Shown here: positions 35,865 to 47,326 of the stretch, in pieces | Layout of the letters: every line of letters begins with the position of its first letter | How positions within the stretch are numbered: the stretch's first letter is position 1 | DNA from: Aquanectria penicillioides | Taxonomy: Eukaryota > Ascomycota > Sordariomycetes > Hypocreales > Nectriaceae | Length of the DNA: 64,000 nt | Assembly (NCBI GenBank): GCA_003415625.1 | Contig: PYIU01000002.1 | Span: 1,674,001-1,738,000, forward strand | Direction of reading: 5' to 3' | The notes under the pieces: model-generated | What the model was told of the DNA's origin: nothing | Databases searched by the model: none | What the model saw: the letters and a program-made list of their open reading frames with translations, nothing else | Position numbers and translations under genes: made by a program

Positions 35865-37141
35865 TTTTATTGATTGATTGGTTGCATCATCAATACCGGG
35901 TTTCTTTTCCTCTTTTTTTTTTCTTCTTCTTATAACGATTGGGACGGAGTATCTCTTGGGTCGGCACTTTGGCTCTGGAGTTGGATTTATTGGATGACGT
36001 CGAGGGAAAGGCGTGTTGTCTCTTTTTGTATCACGATATACCGTGTCTGTATGAGGTGGTCTAGCTCCGCCGCCGATCTTCAGCACCGAAGAGTGGAGGG
36101 CCCATCTGCGTCGCCCATCTTGGGGTTTGACATATGAGGCAGATGAGATTGCATCGCCACGAGGTTAAAGTGAAGATCAGGAGAGGCGTCGAGCGGACGC
36201 CCGAATAAATACCTACCAAATGGAAAAGGAAAATATGTTGCAAAACAAAGACCTTCACTTTTAGCTGCATCGTGAGGACCAGAACCAGTGGAAGACCAGC
36301 AACGAGAAGACGATGGAAGGAAGGTGTTAGCGTAAACGCAGGGAGGGCGGCTATGGGATAAGTGATGAGTAGGGGTGTCACTGTCTCAACATGGGGATTG
36401 AGGGTCGGGGATTGGGGATTGGGGATTGATCGGGGGTGGTTGATGGCATCCGGAACCAGTGATGGGAGCAAAAAGAGAGGCCATCGTGCAACACCAAGGA
36501 GGCAAAGTCACATCAGTGGCATATGTATGAGGGTAAAGGCATGGAACCCAACGATTAGTGAAGGATGAAGAAAGAGAAAAACAAAGAGGGAACAGTTAGT
36601 TAGATTGCTGATTCCTACTGGGAACGAAATTCTTTAACTCAGTTTTTGGCGGAGACAAAGAGGAAGAAAAAGAAGCAAAAAAACTTCGCGCGGCTGTGAG
36701 GACTGTGGAAACTAGGTCGGTCCAGAGCAGAGTGGGGGCCTGCGATGGATCTACTCTTGGGGGGAGGGGAAATTTCCTTGGTGGGCACTCACCTGCCATT
36801 TAGCAGCTCCCTACAGCGGAGTTTTCCAACCATTGCCAGTGCGGAGTGTTTCCCTAGCGACCCTCGACGTCACCATTTCTCCATTTCCCCACTGAAGATG
36901 TCCCGCCAGTTGCGCCCAAAACAGAAGCGCTCCAGGCACATCCCACCTTTGCACCACTCGGCCTGGCTTGTCCCTTGTCGCAAACCAACCGTCCCGTTGA
37001 TCTGTCGCGTGTTCGACTCGCCGCTCCTTTGACCAAACCCCCGACTTTGCATCCCCAGCGCCCACCCGTCGCAACCCCGATTGGAGCATCCGCAGAGAGA
37101 AACACGAAGAGTCGCCCGCCCGCATTGCCTAACGACCCGAG
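35865..37141. other. Spacer C2H2 gene / membrane protein gene
   Basis: About 1.3 kb without a gene. A short GGGGATTG repeat lies near 36400-36430. The last 250 bp are pyrimidine-rich (promoter-like). Confidence 0.45.
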
Positions 37142-38304
37142 ATGGCGACCCAGAGACGAGCTGCCGCGAAGCCGGCCCCATCCCAAGCTCCCGCTCCCGC
37201 CCCCTCTCCCGCCGAGGAGCTGTCTGCGCCGTCGTCGCCGCCGACCAGGCGCTCCGCGCTCCCGGCTGTCGTGCAGTTTCCGCTTGTGACGGTCCTCAGC
37301 TTCGTCATGGCAAGTCTCGGGTATAGCATGCTGAGCGAGGTGACCAAGGGTGAGCTCGCCACCGTCAGTCGCAGCCAGGATACTTGGGACGAGGTGGGCT
37401 TGCTGGCGGGGTGGAGAATGTGAGTTCCCCCGACGGATGGATGATGATTGCCGTTCTTGGATAGCTGACAAGAGCCCTTTCCGCGCTCCGTAGAATCGAG
37501 CTCGCGCTGGGATGGTTTGGCAAGCTGGACAGCTTGGACGCTGCTATGTTGGATCTGCTATCGCATGGGCCTCACGTTAGTTTACCCCTCCTCCCGTCAG
37601 CTTCCCACCACCCTTATGCCCACTAACACCGCGACCAGTTCTATCTCCTCTCGACCTTCTACAACCTCAGCCCCTCAACGGCTCTGTCGGCTCTGCTCAT
37701 CGACATCATCGCTGTCGCTGTCCCGTTCCACCTGCTCCGCCCGCTCTCCGCCGTCCACACACCCTCAGCCGCGGCTAAGTTGCCTAACCGCGAGCTCCTC
37801 GACGTGGCGCTTCAGCTGTACACGGCGGCGCTCTCGACGGGTATCTACACGGTCACCCTGGTCCTATCATTGCGCTTCGTCCTGCCTCGTATCTTGGTCA
37901 TCTACTTCTCCCACCTACCCACCGTCGAGCCTGCTTACGCTGCGTCGTATGCCGCCATCCTCCCAGTGACAGCAATCTTCGGCGCGGCCGCCAGCACTTT
38001 TATCTTTGCACCATTCGCAACCACTGGTCACGCCAAAGAGGATGACCAAGTCGCGGCCTTCGACCCAGTGGAGGCTTCGCTCGGGGAGACGGTCTGGTGG
38101 AATGTCTGGGGCTACACGGCCAAGACAAAGGTGGTGATCAGGCGGACAGCGGTGGCCGTCTTCGTCTCGGCTATCAACACATACCTCGCCAGCTACAAGA
38201 CCATCTATGGTGTCGAGCCGTTGGGCGCTGCCGCATACGCGGGCGTCTGGGCGTTTGCAGCCCTATGCACAGGTGTCGGGCTGGGTTTCGTCGGCGGCGA
38301 GTGA
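37142..38304 (+). CDS. Unknown multi-pass membrane protein
   Basis: Three exons (37142-37419, 37494-37575, 37639-38304) give 341 residues. I do not recognise the family. A Pro/Ala-rich N-terminus (1-40) is followed by about six hydrophobic helices: near 42-64, 95-112, 125-155, 175-205, 225-250 and 285-340. Conserved-looking spots are GWFGKLDSLDAAMLDLLSHG, YLLSTFYNL, and ETVWWNVWGYTAKTKVVIRR shortly before the last helices. The C-terminus ends in a Gly-rich helix (GVGLGFVGGE). There is no signal peptide. It resembles a conserved organellar membrane protein of ascomycetes, but I assign no function. Confidence 0.75.
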
Positions 38305-39133
38305 TGATTTGGTGCCTTGAGAGCGATCAGCCTTGCGGTGCCGTGGACGCCGTGGCGTCGCATTTAAGCTGGCCAGGGGTTGGGGCCGGGGGCTCGGGTC
38401 GGGCGAGACGGAAATCCACAGGTAAGATGGATAAATAGGGACGAAACGAGTAATGCCCTTGGGCAAAGGAGGGGCATCGGAAATATCATGACATGGGATG
38501 GGCGGGTCCGTGACGGATGTCTTTGCGATTTCGATTTGGTTCTTATCTGGTTTTGGTCGTCGGGGTTCGTCTTATTCTCATCCTGGACACTTGGCCGTCT
38601 CGGCAGTGAGGCTTGCCGGAATGTGTCTCCGTAATCTGGAGGAGAAGGGCGAAGACGTGGAGGGGCAGGCACCTATACTTTACCCGTTTCTTTTTCTATG
38701 TCAACCACTTATAGTTACAGATGTAACATAATGACCAGGGGAATCTCCATGACCCCTTGTCGGCAGCGCCAGTGAAGAGGCCGAAATTAGAAACACCATG
38801 ACAGAGACCCCTCTAGTAACTGCTGGAAGAATGACCCGAGAGGACTACGGGTAACGGATGATGACCCATCATCGATCGATGGTAGGTGCCGTCTTGGGGG
38901 CTGGCCATAGGAGTCAGTTCACCGAGCCCCGGGAGCCTGATTCGCCAAGCACGTGTGTGGGGGGACGGGAAACAGGGCATGCGGGACAGGGCATCTCCCC
39001 TTGTCGTGCGATTGTTAATCTGGTTTCCAACAGAGAAGCCTGCAAGTCCCAAGGCAACCGTGGGCGCAAGGCAGAGAAGGGTGAGGTTTGATGGTTGAAG
39101 TTTAGGAACCGAAGGTAGGGTGGCCTAAGTCGG

Positions 39134-39137
<4 letters not shown>

Positions 39138-39175
<38 letters not shown>
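39138..39175. repeat. (AG)19 microsatellite
   Basis: A 38-bp uninterrupted AG/GA run, followed by further imperfect GAGGGAGA repeats to about 39212. Confidence 0.95.
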
Positions 39176-39181
<6 letters not shown>

Positions 39182-41010
39182 AGAGAGGGAGAGAGTGAGT
39201 GAGAGAGAGAGGGAGTTGAGGAGTTGACGGGTTGTGGGTTTGAAGGCCGAGGGTAGGAGGTTGGCTCGATGGACAATAATATGACTGCATCAGTGAAACA
39301 AAATTAGAAGTCTTTGCCAAGCCGAAACGGCATGGCTTGCTGAAGGGTGGCCGTAGGGCTGGGTCTGGGTGGCAGCCGGAGATGCAGAAGGCGATGTAAG
39401 TTGGACAGGTGCGGTGGAGCAGGCTTCAGAGCCAATTGTTGAATGGTGGTTGGCCGGATGGCTTGTGGTGGGCGTCGCTATGGATGGGGGCAGAGACAAC
39501 CGGACAAAGAGAGAGTCATCGATGCATCGATGCACCGAGGCATGCGCAGCCCGAGTGTGTGTCGTTGACAGCCAAGAGTCGTGTTGGATGGCATCCATGT
39601 TTTGCACTTCCAAGATGCAAACGCCCCGGGCGGGCTTGCGGCTGTGACGATGAGTGGAGTGCGGACCATCCAGACGGGGCACGACGCCCAACCAGAGGCG
39701 AGTGATGGCCTTGGCAAAGCTGTTGCTCTCGTCTGAGCCGTTGACGAGACTGCGCGACATTTCCCAAGGATTTGGATCGGATGGGAGACAAGAATAAGAC
39801 AAAAGAAGCTGCTGACGTGCATGCATGTCCCATGGGTGCGAGAGTCGGTCGAGTGTCGCTAATTCGCAGACCGACGGCCGACCTCTATCAGTCTGATCCA
39901 CACGCGGGAAACTGCGCCTCATCCGAAGTCTGAACCCCTGCTGTAGTCTGGACCCAGTTTCCGCCCGTTTCTGCCCCGGGATGGAGCCGTGGATCCCGTG
40001 CTCTGCCAACAGGCGCGCCTCATACATGCGCTCCAGGCAATGAAAGCTTCTTCAGGTTTCTGGGGACTCATCCGGGGGGTTTCAATGCTGCCATCGGGAC
40101 GAGCACGGACGCCGGCGGAGGCACGGGCATAGGCACGGGGTTTGGACTTGTAGGCACGGCCGTGGCATGAATAGGCAATGACGCGAGCCACAAACTTCAC
40201 GCTCCCGCACCACCGTTCTCCAATAAGGCGCCCGCCCAAAACCTGCCGCTCCGGGTTCGATGACATCTTGACAATACAATTGGGCACCCTCTCCACCGCT
40301 CCGCCTTGCCGGTGTGGGTGAGGTGTTGATGTGGGTGAGGGCGTACGTCTATGATGTGAGTGTAAGTCGGGGCTACCCTGCCCCTTGCTTTCTTACGGCC
40401 ACGCTTCCCACGTTTCCCCCAACCCAAGGAGCATGCGAATGCCTGTCGCCTAAGGACTCGCGCGGAGCAGGCGCGCCATGGTCCTGAACTATGGAGGCCG
40501 AATCGAATCGAATCGGCCATTGAGGAGGGGTCTACTCATCAGGAACCGCCTCGTCCTAGACCAGGTTTGCAGTGCTAAGCTGTCCACCTCTGGGGGTATC
40601 TGGAGACGATTGTTCTTCTTTCAAAAGTGGAAAGCAGCACGAGGTCCCATAACAGGGCTGTTGAAAGCTTTTTTTTCAATCTTCTCCCCTGGTTGTTGTC
40701 CCAATCTCGCAAACAGCGCCTCCGCATGCCCCGGCATGGTGACAAGGTGAAGGGTCTCGTGCCTAGTCGAGGTGAGTAATGAGTGGTCTCCGTCTCCCCA
40801 AGAGAGCCTTATGGGCTGAACCATAGTTCGCATCCAGATGCTGAAGCCTCCACTGCTGAGCGAGTCGATCGGGTATAAGACAAGAAAGCTTTCCTGAGGA
40901 AGACACATCTGCCTCTAACTCCTCAGATATCTACAGCAGAGCCTTCACTGCAAATCAAGATTAAACAAAAGAGACTGCCTCATCCTCAGTCCTAAAACTA
41001 TCTACAAACG

Positions 41011-41030
41011 CACACACACACACACACACA
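41011..41030. repeat. (CA)10 microsatellite
   Basis: A perfect CA dinucleotide run about 140 bp upstream of the bactofilin-like start codon. Confidence 0.95.
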
Positions 41031-41096
41031 TTCGCAAGCACGCAAGCACGCGCAAAACTGCATCAATCTTAGAAACAAGAACAATCAACTCTCTGC

Positions 41097-41119
41097 CTCT
41101 CTCTCTCTCTCTCTCTCTC
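41097..41119. promoter_or_regulatory. CT-rich leader tract
   Basis: A (CT)11-type pyrimidine run 53 bp upstream of the ATG at 41173. Such CT tracts are common close to transcription starts in filamentous ascomycetes. Confidence 0.5.
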
Positions 41120-41172
41120 CCTCTCCCCAAAATATCCTTCTTCTTTCTTTACCACATCCTCCTCGTAACAAC

Positions 41173-41855
41173 ATGTCCCACTACTACGCCACCGGTGCTT
41201 CTGAGTTTAAGAGGTCGAGAAGCATTAGAAGTGATCACCAGATTGACCTGCAGGGCCCCATTGAAGTTGTTGGCTCAGTTAAGTCCGGCAGTAGCATTAA
41301 CCTGAGCGGGGATGTCATTGTGAGAGAGAAAATTGACGCCTATGGTGGTATTGGAATAAGTGGCAGTGTAAGCTGCGAGTAAGTTGTTGATGCCAAAAAA
41401 AATCCTTTCCCAGAAGCAGCAAGTACTGACAAGTCATCTTTTACAGTGGCAAGATCAAGGCTTACGGAAATATTTATGTCCACGGCTATCTTGCCGCTAG
41501 GTAAACATTCCCAGACTCTCTTCTTAGAGACACTTGGAACTCTTAGCTAACATGATGGCAGTGACAAGATCAAGGGCATGGGCAAGCTCAAGATTGTGGG
41601 AAACCTTGATGGAACAGACTTGGAGATTTACGGAAACGTGAGCATCACAGGATATCTGTATGTCTTGCAACACCCCTGCCACCTGCAACTGAGACGAGTT
41701 TTGTGCTAACCTGGCGGAATAGGAAGTGTAGGCGCCTGGTGGTCTACGGGTCGTTAACCCTTATCGGACAAGACTCTGGATACTACGCAGAGGAGTCTGA
41801 GCAGATTGCAGGGGCGGTCATGATGAGGGAACAGGAGGCTGATTGGGATTGGTAA
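41173..41855 (+). CDS. Small bactofilin-like (polymer-forming) repeat protein
   Basis: Four exons (41173-41378, 41447-41500, 41562-41657, 41723-41855) give 162 residues. After a short basic start (FKRSRSIRSD) the chain is a run of short beta-strand repeats with glycine turns: GPIEVVGSVKSG, GDVIVREKIDAYGGIG, GKIKAYGNIYVHG, GKLKIVGNLDGTDLEIYGNV, RRLVVYGSLTLIG. This pattern is that of bactofilins, which form right-handed beta-helices and polymerise; similar small proteins exist in fungi with no known role. The tail is acidic (EESEQIAGAVMMREQEADWDW). No signal or membrane segment. Introns 1-3 fall between repeats. A fourth possible intron (donor GTAAAT after 41850, acceptor TTACAG near 41903) would replace the last residue with a short basic tail. 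Confidence 0.75.
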
Positions 41856-43428
41856 ATCTGTGTGCCTTGTCAAAGAGCTTTTCTGTCTTTTCATTTGTTA
41901 CAGTATCAGGAGGCATTGTCGTTTTTGGTATGTCTAAGTTGATGACGAAGGATGGCTACAAAGTTCCTCTTCTAACGACGGCATGGGTCAGCAAGCAAGC
42001 AAGCATTGGATTCCGACAAGAATGTTTAGAATAGTACAAGGCGCGGCGTTACTGGGAGGATAGACGGGCTGTTCGTTCAACCTAACTCTAGAATAGCAAC
42101 ATCTGGGACCGTTGGTGGTTCACATTTGAAACAAATTGGACAAATTGAGTATCCACTCTGGGCTGAATCTCACTGAAGTGACACTGTGACAGTGCGGGGA
42201 GTACGAAAACAGACGATCGCCGTGAAGGATTCAAGTCAAACCCTGCTGGCACGAGGCTCAAGGAGAATTTTCAGGCGCCTAAAAATGATAACGATCTGGA
42301 TTAAGGCAGGTCCAAGCTCAAGTCTACTACCGGTATGTACGTAACTACGAACACACTCATGGGTCTGAGAGCGGGTTTTTCTCGTGGTGTGTTGTCGGCG
42401 CGCGTGTGGACCGAGGACGGAGATGGTTTCTCGGTTTGGGTTAGGCAACGTTGATTCTGCCTTTCAGCAACACCAAGGAAGATGGATTCAAATTGCGCTG
42501 ACAAAAAAGCATCGACTGAGGGGCAAGCATAGAAAACAAGTCAAGCGCATCGACGAATAGTATGGTTACATGGGTGCGCGCCATCGCAGGTGAGTGACGG
42601 TGGTGTCGGCCAGTTACGGGGATTGTGATCTTCAGCTGTGGGATGATGGATGAATGATTCCAATGTGGCTGAGGCTGTGAATGAGTGGCCTGTTGCCTCA
42701 AGGACTCAAGGTAGGATCGGACGTGAAGCTGGTTCAGTCCAGCGTTGGTGGTGCAGATAGCGAGCGCTGCGTGTGGGGAGAATCACTGCCGCTCACGCTT
42801 ACAGACGAGACACGTTCACCAACACGCTCACCTTGGCTCACCAACACTCACCACAGCGTATAAGCACGCTCACCAACATGCTCACCAAGGCTCATCAGGG
42901 CTCACCAAGGCTCAGCAACACGCTCACAGAGGCTCACCAACACGTTTTTCCCAGCACGTAGCCATGAACGCAGGCACGTACGTAGGCACGCAGGCACGGA
43001 GCCATGTCGGCTTGCAGCATGCAGGCACGATCATGCCGAATGAGTGAGTCAGCTGTCACATGACCACATGTCCTCCTGCACTTGTCCTGACTCCTGCCTG
43101 TGGCTGCCGCAGTGTCTTTCCCCTCATGTGCCCGCACGGACCATCGCCCGTTCCTGGCTTGCCTGGTAGCCTGGTAGCCTTGGGTCCGCTTACCCTGGCT
43201 TGCACAAGCGCACTTGTTGACGTACCTGCCGAGCCTTTCGCGCCAGAAGTCAAACCAGCTCCAACACTCCTGACGCGCCTCACCACCAACCGCGCCGTCA
43301 GCAGATGGCATCGCCGACGCCCACGTAGCACCGCCGATTCTTCGAATTGCACTTTTAAATGCGCATGATCTAGCTCACGCTCACGTTCCACTCGCGCCGC
43401 GCGGCACTCCGCGCCTAACGAAGCAAAG
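41856..43428. other. Spacer with degenerate minisatellite
   Basis: A 1.6 kb spacer without a gene. It contains the degenerate GCTCACCAA-type repeat listed separately and, next to it, repeated GGCACG(TACGTA) units near 42970-43030. Confidence 0.5.
42818..42952. repeat. Degenerate GCTCACCAA(CA/GG) minisatellite
   Basis: About 10-12 imperfect copies of a unit GCTCACCAACAC or GCTCACCAAGG (for example CACGCTCACCAACATGCTC), with point differences and single deletions. It lies outside any supported gene. Confidence 0.8.
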
Positions 43429-46037
43429 ATGGCCGCTCCCGATAGCACCACCACCATCCCCGAGCCGACAGCACCGCCGGCGCCGGCAACACGCAACGAA
43501 GTCGACATCCCGATGGACGCCATATCCCCCAAGAACAAGTCAGCGATGGCGCACGCAACGACGCAATCGCTGGGCAGCAGCCTCGCGTCCCTTGACTCTC
43601 GCGCTGATCCGGATGCCCAGACCACCGTGTCCGATTTCCTCGACTTCACCGAATACCTGCCATCCGACATTGTCAGGTCCCTGACCCTGATAGGACAGCT
43701 TGATCAGACATATGCCAATGCCTCCCACAAAGTTCACGACTTGACCACCCGTTGGGGCCAGCTACCCAGCCTCCCCGCTGATGAACGTCCTACGCCGGTC
43801 CAGCTCCGAGCTGATATCTCAGAGCAACTCGACCAGGCTTTCGACTCTCGAGTTTTCGCCCATTCCGAAGCAGTGAGAATGTCTGAAAATGTAAACAGGC
43901 ACTACAACAAAGCCAAAATTCTCCTATCGAAACTGCAGACCATGATGGAGAATTACCCGGTAGATGATGCCAAGAGCCCGGTAGCCCCCAAGTCGCCCCA
44001 GATGTTGCGGGCCAAGGTGGGAGTCCGAGCTGGAGGTGAAGGAGGCCAGAAAGCTCGAAGACAGCAAGTCCCGCGGATAATAGTCCCTGGCGAGGTTCTG
44101 GCGCCGTATGATCTCGAGTATGATACCTTTACCGATGAGAGCGATGTGAGCTCCGATGAGGAGTCCGATACACCGGCGCCGAGTCGCCGAACGCCAGCTC
44201 CGCAGGCCCGAATTAAGATCGTCAGTAACAAGCCTCAAAAGACTCCGAGTCGTCTTGCGCGCCCGGTTTCCTATCCTACTCCGGCACTGAGTGCGGCTGC
44301 GGCTGCTAACGCCGCGGCGTTGCTAAACCCACCTCCGGAAAATGCAGTAATTGGCAGCCCTGACGCCCCTTGGCTGCAACTTACACAGTACGAGCTTGCC
44401 AAGCTGCGAAAACGCATGAAAAAGAATGCAACATGGACTCCTAGTGAAACCATGATTGCAAGAGAACTTAAGGCTCTAGGGCGTGGTCCGGATGCATATC
44501 GAGAGGCCAAGAAGAAGGCGGAGGAAGAGGGGAAGTCCTTTTCACCAGCGGTGCCGACCCCCGTGGTTGATGAGGAATCTGGAACACAGCAGCTACCAGC
44601 TGGAGCCATTAGTGCCGACACGTTGGCCGCAGATGAAGTCCCCACTAGCAATCGAGGAATGAAACTGAACGAGGCCAAAAAGCTCAAAAGGGAGGCACTC
44701 GCGAAGCAAGCGGCTGAAGAGGCCGAAGAGTCTGCGAGGAAGATGGCAGAAGCCGCAAAGTTGTTCCTGGGAAGCAAACAGAACGGCGGCTCTGACTCCA
44801 AGGATGGGCAGAAAGGAGGCAAGTCAAAGACTGCATCACGATCAACCAAGCGCAAGAGGGAATCAGAACCTGAGCCAAGCACCGAGGCCAGTGTTCAAGA
44901 GCCGGCAGAAACTCCGTCGTCGTCAAAGCCCCAGGCGAAACGGACCAAAACCGAGACTCCAGTCCCGCCTCCGCACCATCCTCCTATGAGCCACAGCAAA
45001 GGCCCAACTCCAGAATCCCACCCTTCCTCCTCCACTTCACTCTCAACACCCGTCGAGCCCGCAGTGGTACCGCACCCTGAAACCCCCGTTCCTATCCCAA
45101 TTCCGCCTCAAGGGTCGTCCATGGCCAGTCGGTCAGCGACATCCCCAACCCCAGCGCAACTAACACCACGACAGTGACCACGTCTATTCCCGTCAAGCTA
45201 CCCCCAGCGGAAACTCCTGTTCCGCTCCCTATACCGGAGCGAAGAAAGTCAGCAACTCCGGTGCTACCCCCGATCCGAGTAACGCCTACCCGAGAAACTT
45301 CCAAGCGAGAAACTCGTGGCGATGCAGCGAAAAGATCACAACAGCAACCCCCGGCAGTAATCGAGCCTATACAGCCTCTCCAGCTTGGCTCCGACCCTAT
45401 TATCAAGCAGTCTTCCTCTCGGGCTGCTACTCCTGGGACAACGCCTGGTCCTGAGGGTATCCCTCGTCGACCGAGCTCCCGAGGTAAAGCCATGAGCCAA
45501 GAGCCGCAGCCTTCCCTTGCAGCAGACCGGCCACGACGTGCGAGCACAGCTCGCAACACCCCAGCCCCGGAACCCCGTCCCATCAAGCGACCTAAGCGTC
45601 CCGCCCCCGGCGTTGTTAGTACCACGAGCGGTGGCGGGAGCAGCGCTGTAGGTAAGCGAAAGGCGGCTCCGCGGAAGAAGGTGCGCGCGAGAAAGGACAG
45701 AGGGCCAACAGAGACGGACACGGAGGAAGTGGACGATGAAGGAAACCCAATTGACCCAGACGAACCGCGATACTGCACTTGTAACCGAGTCAGCTTCGGC
45801 ACTATGATCCAGTGCGACAATCTTGACGTAAGCGCCTCAATCACCATGTCAAAATCTAGTCAGTCAAACAAAAAGCTAACGGCCAAGCAGAACTGCAAGC
45901 AGGAGTGGTTTCATCTCGAGTGCGTTGGGCTGTCGGATATTCCCGCACGAACAACCAAGTGGTATTGCCCAGATTGTCGAGTGTTGCTCAACATTGGGGA
46001 GAAAGGAGAGGTTAGCGCTCGGGGAGTAAGGATGTAG
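43429..46037 (+). CDS. Large ING-family PHD-finger protein
   Basis: An N-terminal ING domain (about 65-185) reads [20 protein letters not shown] and [19 protein letters not shown]. The C-terminal PHD finger (about 766-815) reads [31 protein letters not shown] and KWYCPDCR, a complete C4HC3 set that should read H3K4me3. Between them lies a long disordered, lysine- and Pro-rich linker. ING proteins are subunits of histone acetylase or deacetylase complexes (Yng1, Yng2, Pho23 in yeast); which one is unclear, and 832 residues is large. Exons: 43429-45127, 45175-45827, 45891-46037. The first junction is doubtful. Either a 47-nt intron with poor donor GTCGGT but a good CTAAC branch site joins the frames, or one base is missing near GGG at 45112-45114, because the second frame is open from 45081. 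Confidence 0.9.
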
Positions 46038-46804
46038 ATATATTTGACATGACATGAAGATGGGAGTTTGCAACGGAACATGTACTTTGGAGTCTTAAGG
46101 ATACTTGCGTCGACGGTTCAGTATGTCATCAGGTTTGGTTGACACAAGACGTATGTTGATTATCTAGGATTGGAGGTGAAGCCAACGGTTGTAATGAAAG
46201 AATACCCGGGATGTACGATTTGGCATGGATAAAATACGAATGTAATCTAGAAGGAAGCTCAATTGATACGATATTGGGCCCAAGATGATGATGGAATCTC
46301 TTGATCCGAGCTTTTTTTTTTTTTCAGGTAGTTGGGCGCAGCATGTCTCCATGGCGGTGAAGATTTCATCATATCATGACTACCATGCAGCACCAACCAA
46401 GACTGGTACTGATAATGACATGGAAGATTGCAACTTGACCAGGGTCCATGTGACAATTATTCTAAATGAATAGTGAGGACATCATGACCCGCGGCAATTG
46501 AAACTCCCGGAGGTTTCTCGTCCCATTGAGTAGGACCGCGCGTGCTTGGCAACGACGGTAGAAAACGAGTGCATCGGCCCATGACGCTCTCGTGGCAGAT
46601 GTTGCCCTCTAATCAGACTCGCCCCCTGACGATGACGGTTTTCGTCACCCCACCTTTTTGGTCATCTCGGGATTCCACGGCTGCGCAACATAAATAGGTG
46701 ATTCGAAGGAAGCAATTGCGGTCTGGTTTGGCTCTTTTCATCTCAATTCTGGTTTTGAAAAGAAAAAAACCGCACGAATACTGGTTCAGAAGGACAAAGA
46801 CATA
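46038..46804. other. Spacer ING gene / SnoaL-like gene
   Basis: A 767-bp spacer with a T12 run near 46312-46324. Nothing else recognised; the last 70 bp are AT-rich and promoter-like. Confidence 0.4.
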
Positions 46805-47326
46805 ATGACGATCAACGTGCCAAGCAGATACAAACCTGAATATCCAGAGCCGACCGAAGAGGTTGACCCTGCGATCCAGGCCTTCGTGACTGGGTTTTAT
46901 CAGCTGTGTGACGACAGTGAAGCAAATGAGCCATGGACAAGCTCATTTACCGAGGATGCGCATGTTCACATTGGGCCTGATAAGGCCAACGGCACCAAAG
47001 GTGAGTTGATTGATTGATTTGCCAATTCCGGACATTTGTAGGGCGAAACCCCTCGACTGACATGTGCATGGGGCCATAGAAATCAGAGCGCTTCGAAGTC
47101 GCATGTGGTCATTTATTCGGGAGCGCAAACACACAGTGATTAAGGTGTTTCCTGGTCGGTTTTCTGGATCCCGGACGAGATGGAGGTCATGCTGATCGGG
47201 TCGGCGAGCTTCTCGACGCGGGATGGGAGAACACTCCAGGTGTCATGGACAGGACATGCTGGGCTGAGGCAGGTCGACGGGGATTGGAAATTCGCAAGTT
47301 ATCGAATCTGGATACAGAATGAATAG
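46805..47326 (+). pseudogene. SnoaL-like (NTF2-fold) protein gene with frameshift
   Basis: Exon 1 (46805-47000) encodes MTINVPSRYKPEYPEPTEEV through FTEDAHVHIGPDKANGTK. A 79-nt intron (GTGAGT...ATAG) leads to exon 2 (47080-47326). After EIRALRSRMWSFIRERKHTV and IKVFPGRF the frame breaks. The conserved continuation (WIPDEMEVMLIGSASFSTRD ... SYRIWIQNE, stop at 47326) is in the next frame. The break sits at TTTT (47160-47163); one more T would keep the frame open. SnoaL-like proteins are small NTF2-fold cyclases or isomerases, often of unknown substrate. Both halves look conserved, so this is either a recent loss-of-function or an assembly error. Read as assembled, the product stops about 20 codons after the break. 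Confidence 0.7.

Larger units (their letters stand above)
38305..41172. other. 2.9 kb spacer with microsatellites
   Basis: No supported gene. A 245-codon minus-strand frame at 39290-40027 has random composition and is rejected. The spacer contains the GA run at 39138-39175, a CA run at 41011-41030 and a CT run at 41097-41119 that belongs to the leader of the bactofilin-like gene. Confidence 0.5.

Noticed and set aside
36854..37471. 205-codon minus-strand frame over the start of the membrane protein gene
   Set aside because: It is antisense to a gene with coherent exons and is R/G-rich without domains, so it is a shadow frame.
39290..40027. 245-codon minus-strand open frame
   Set aside because: Composition is random (H, S, R, P, L), with no motif and overlapping open frames on both strands, as expected in GC-rich spacer DNA.
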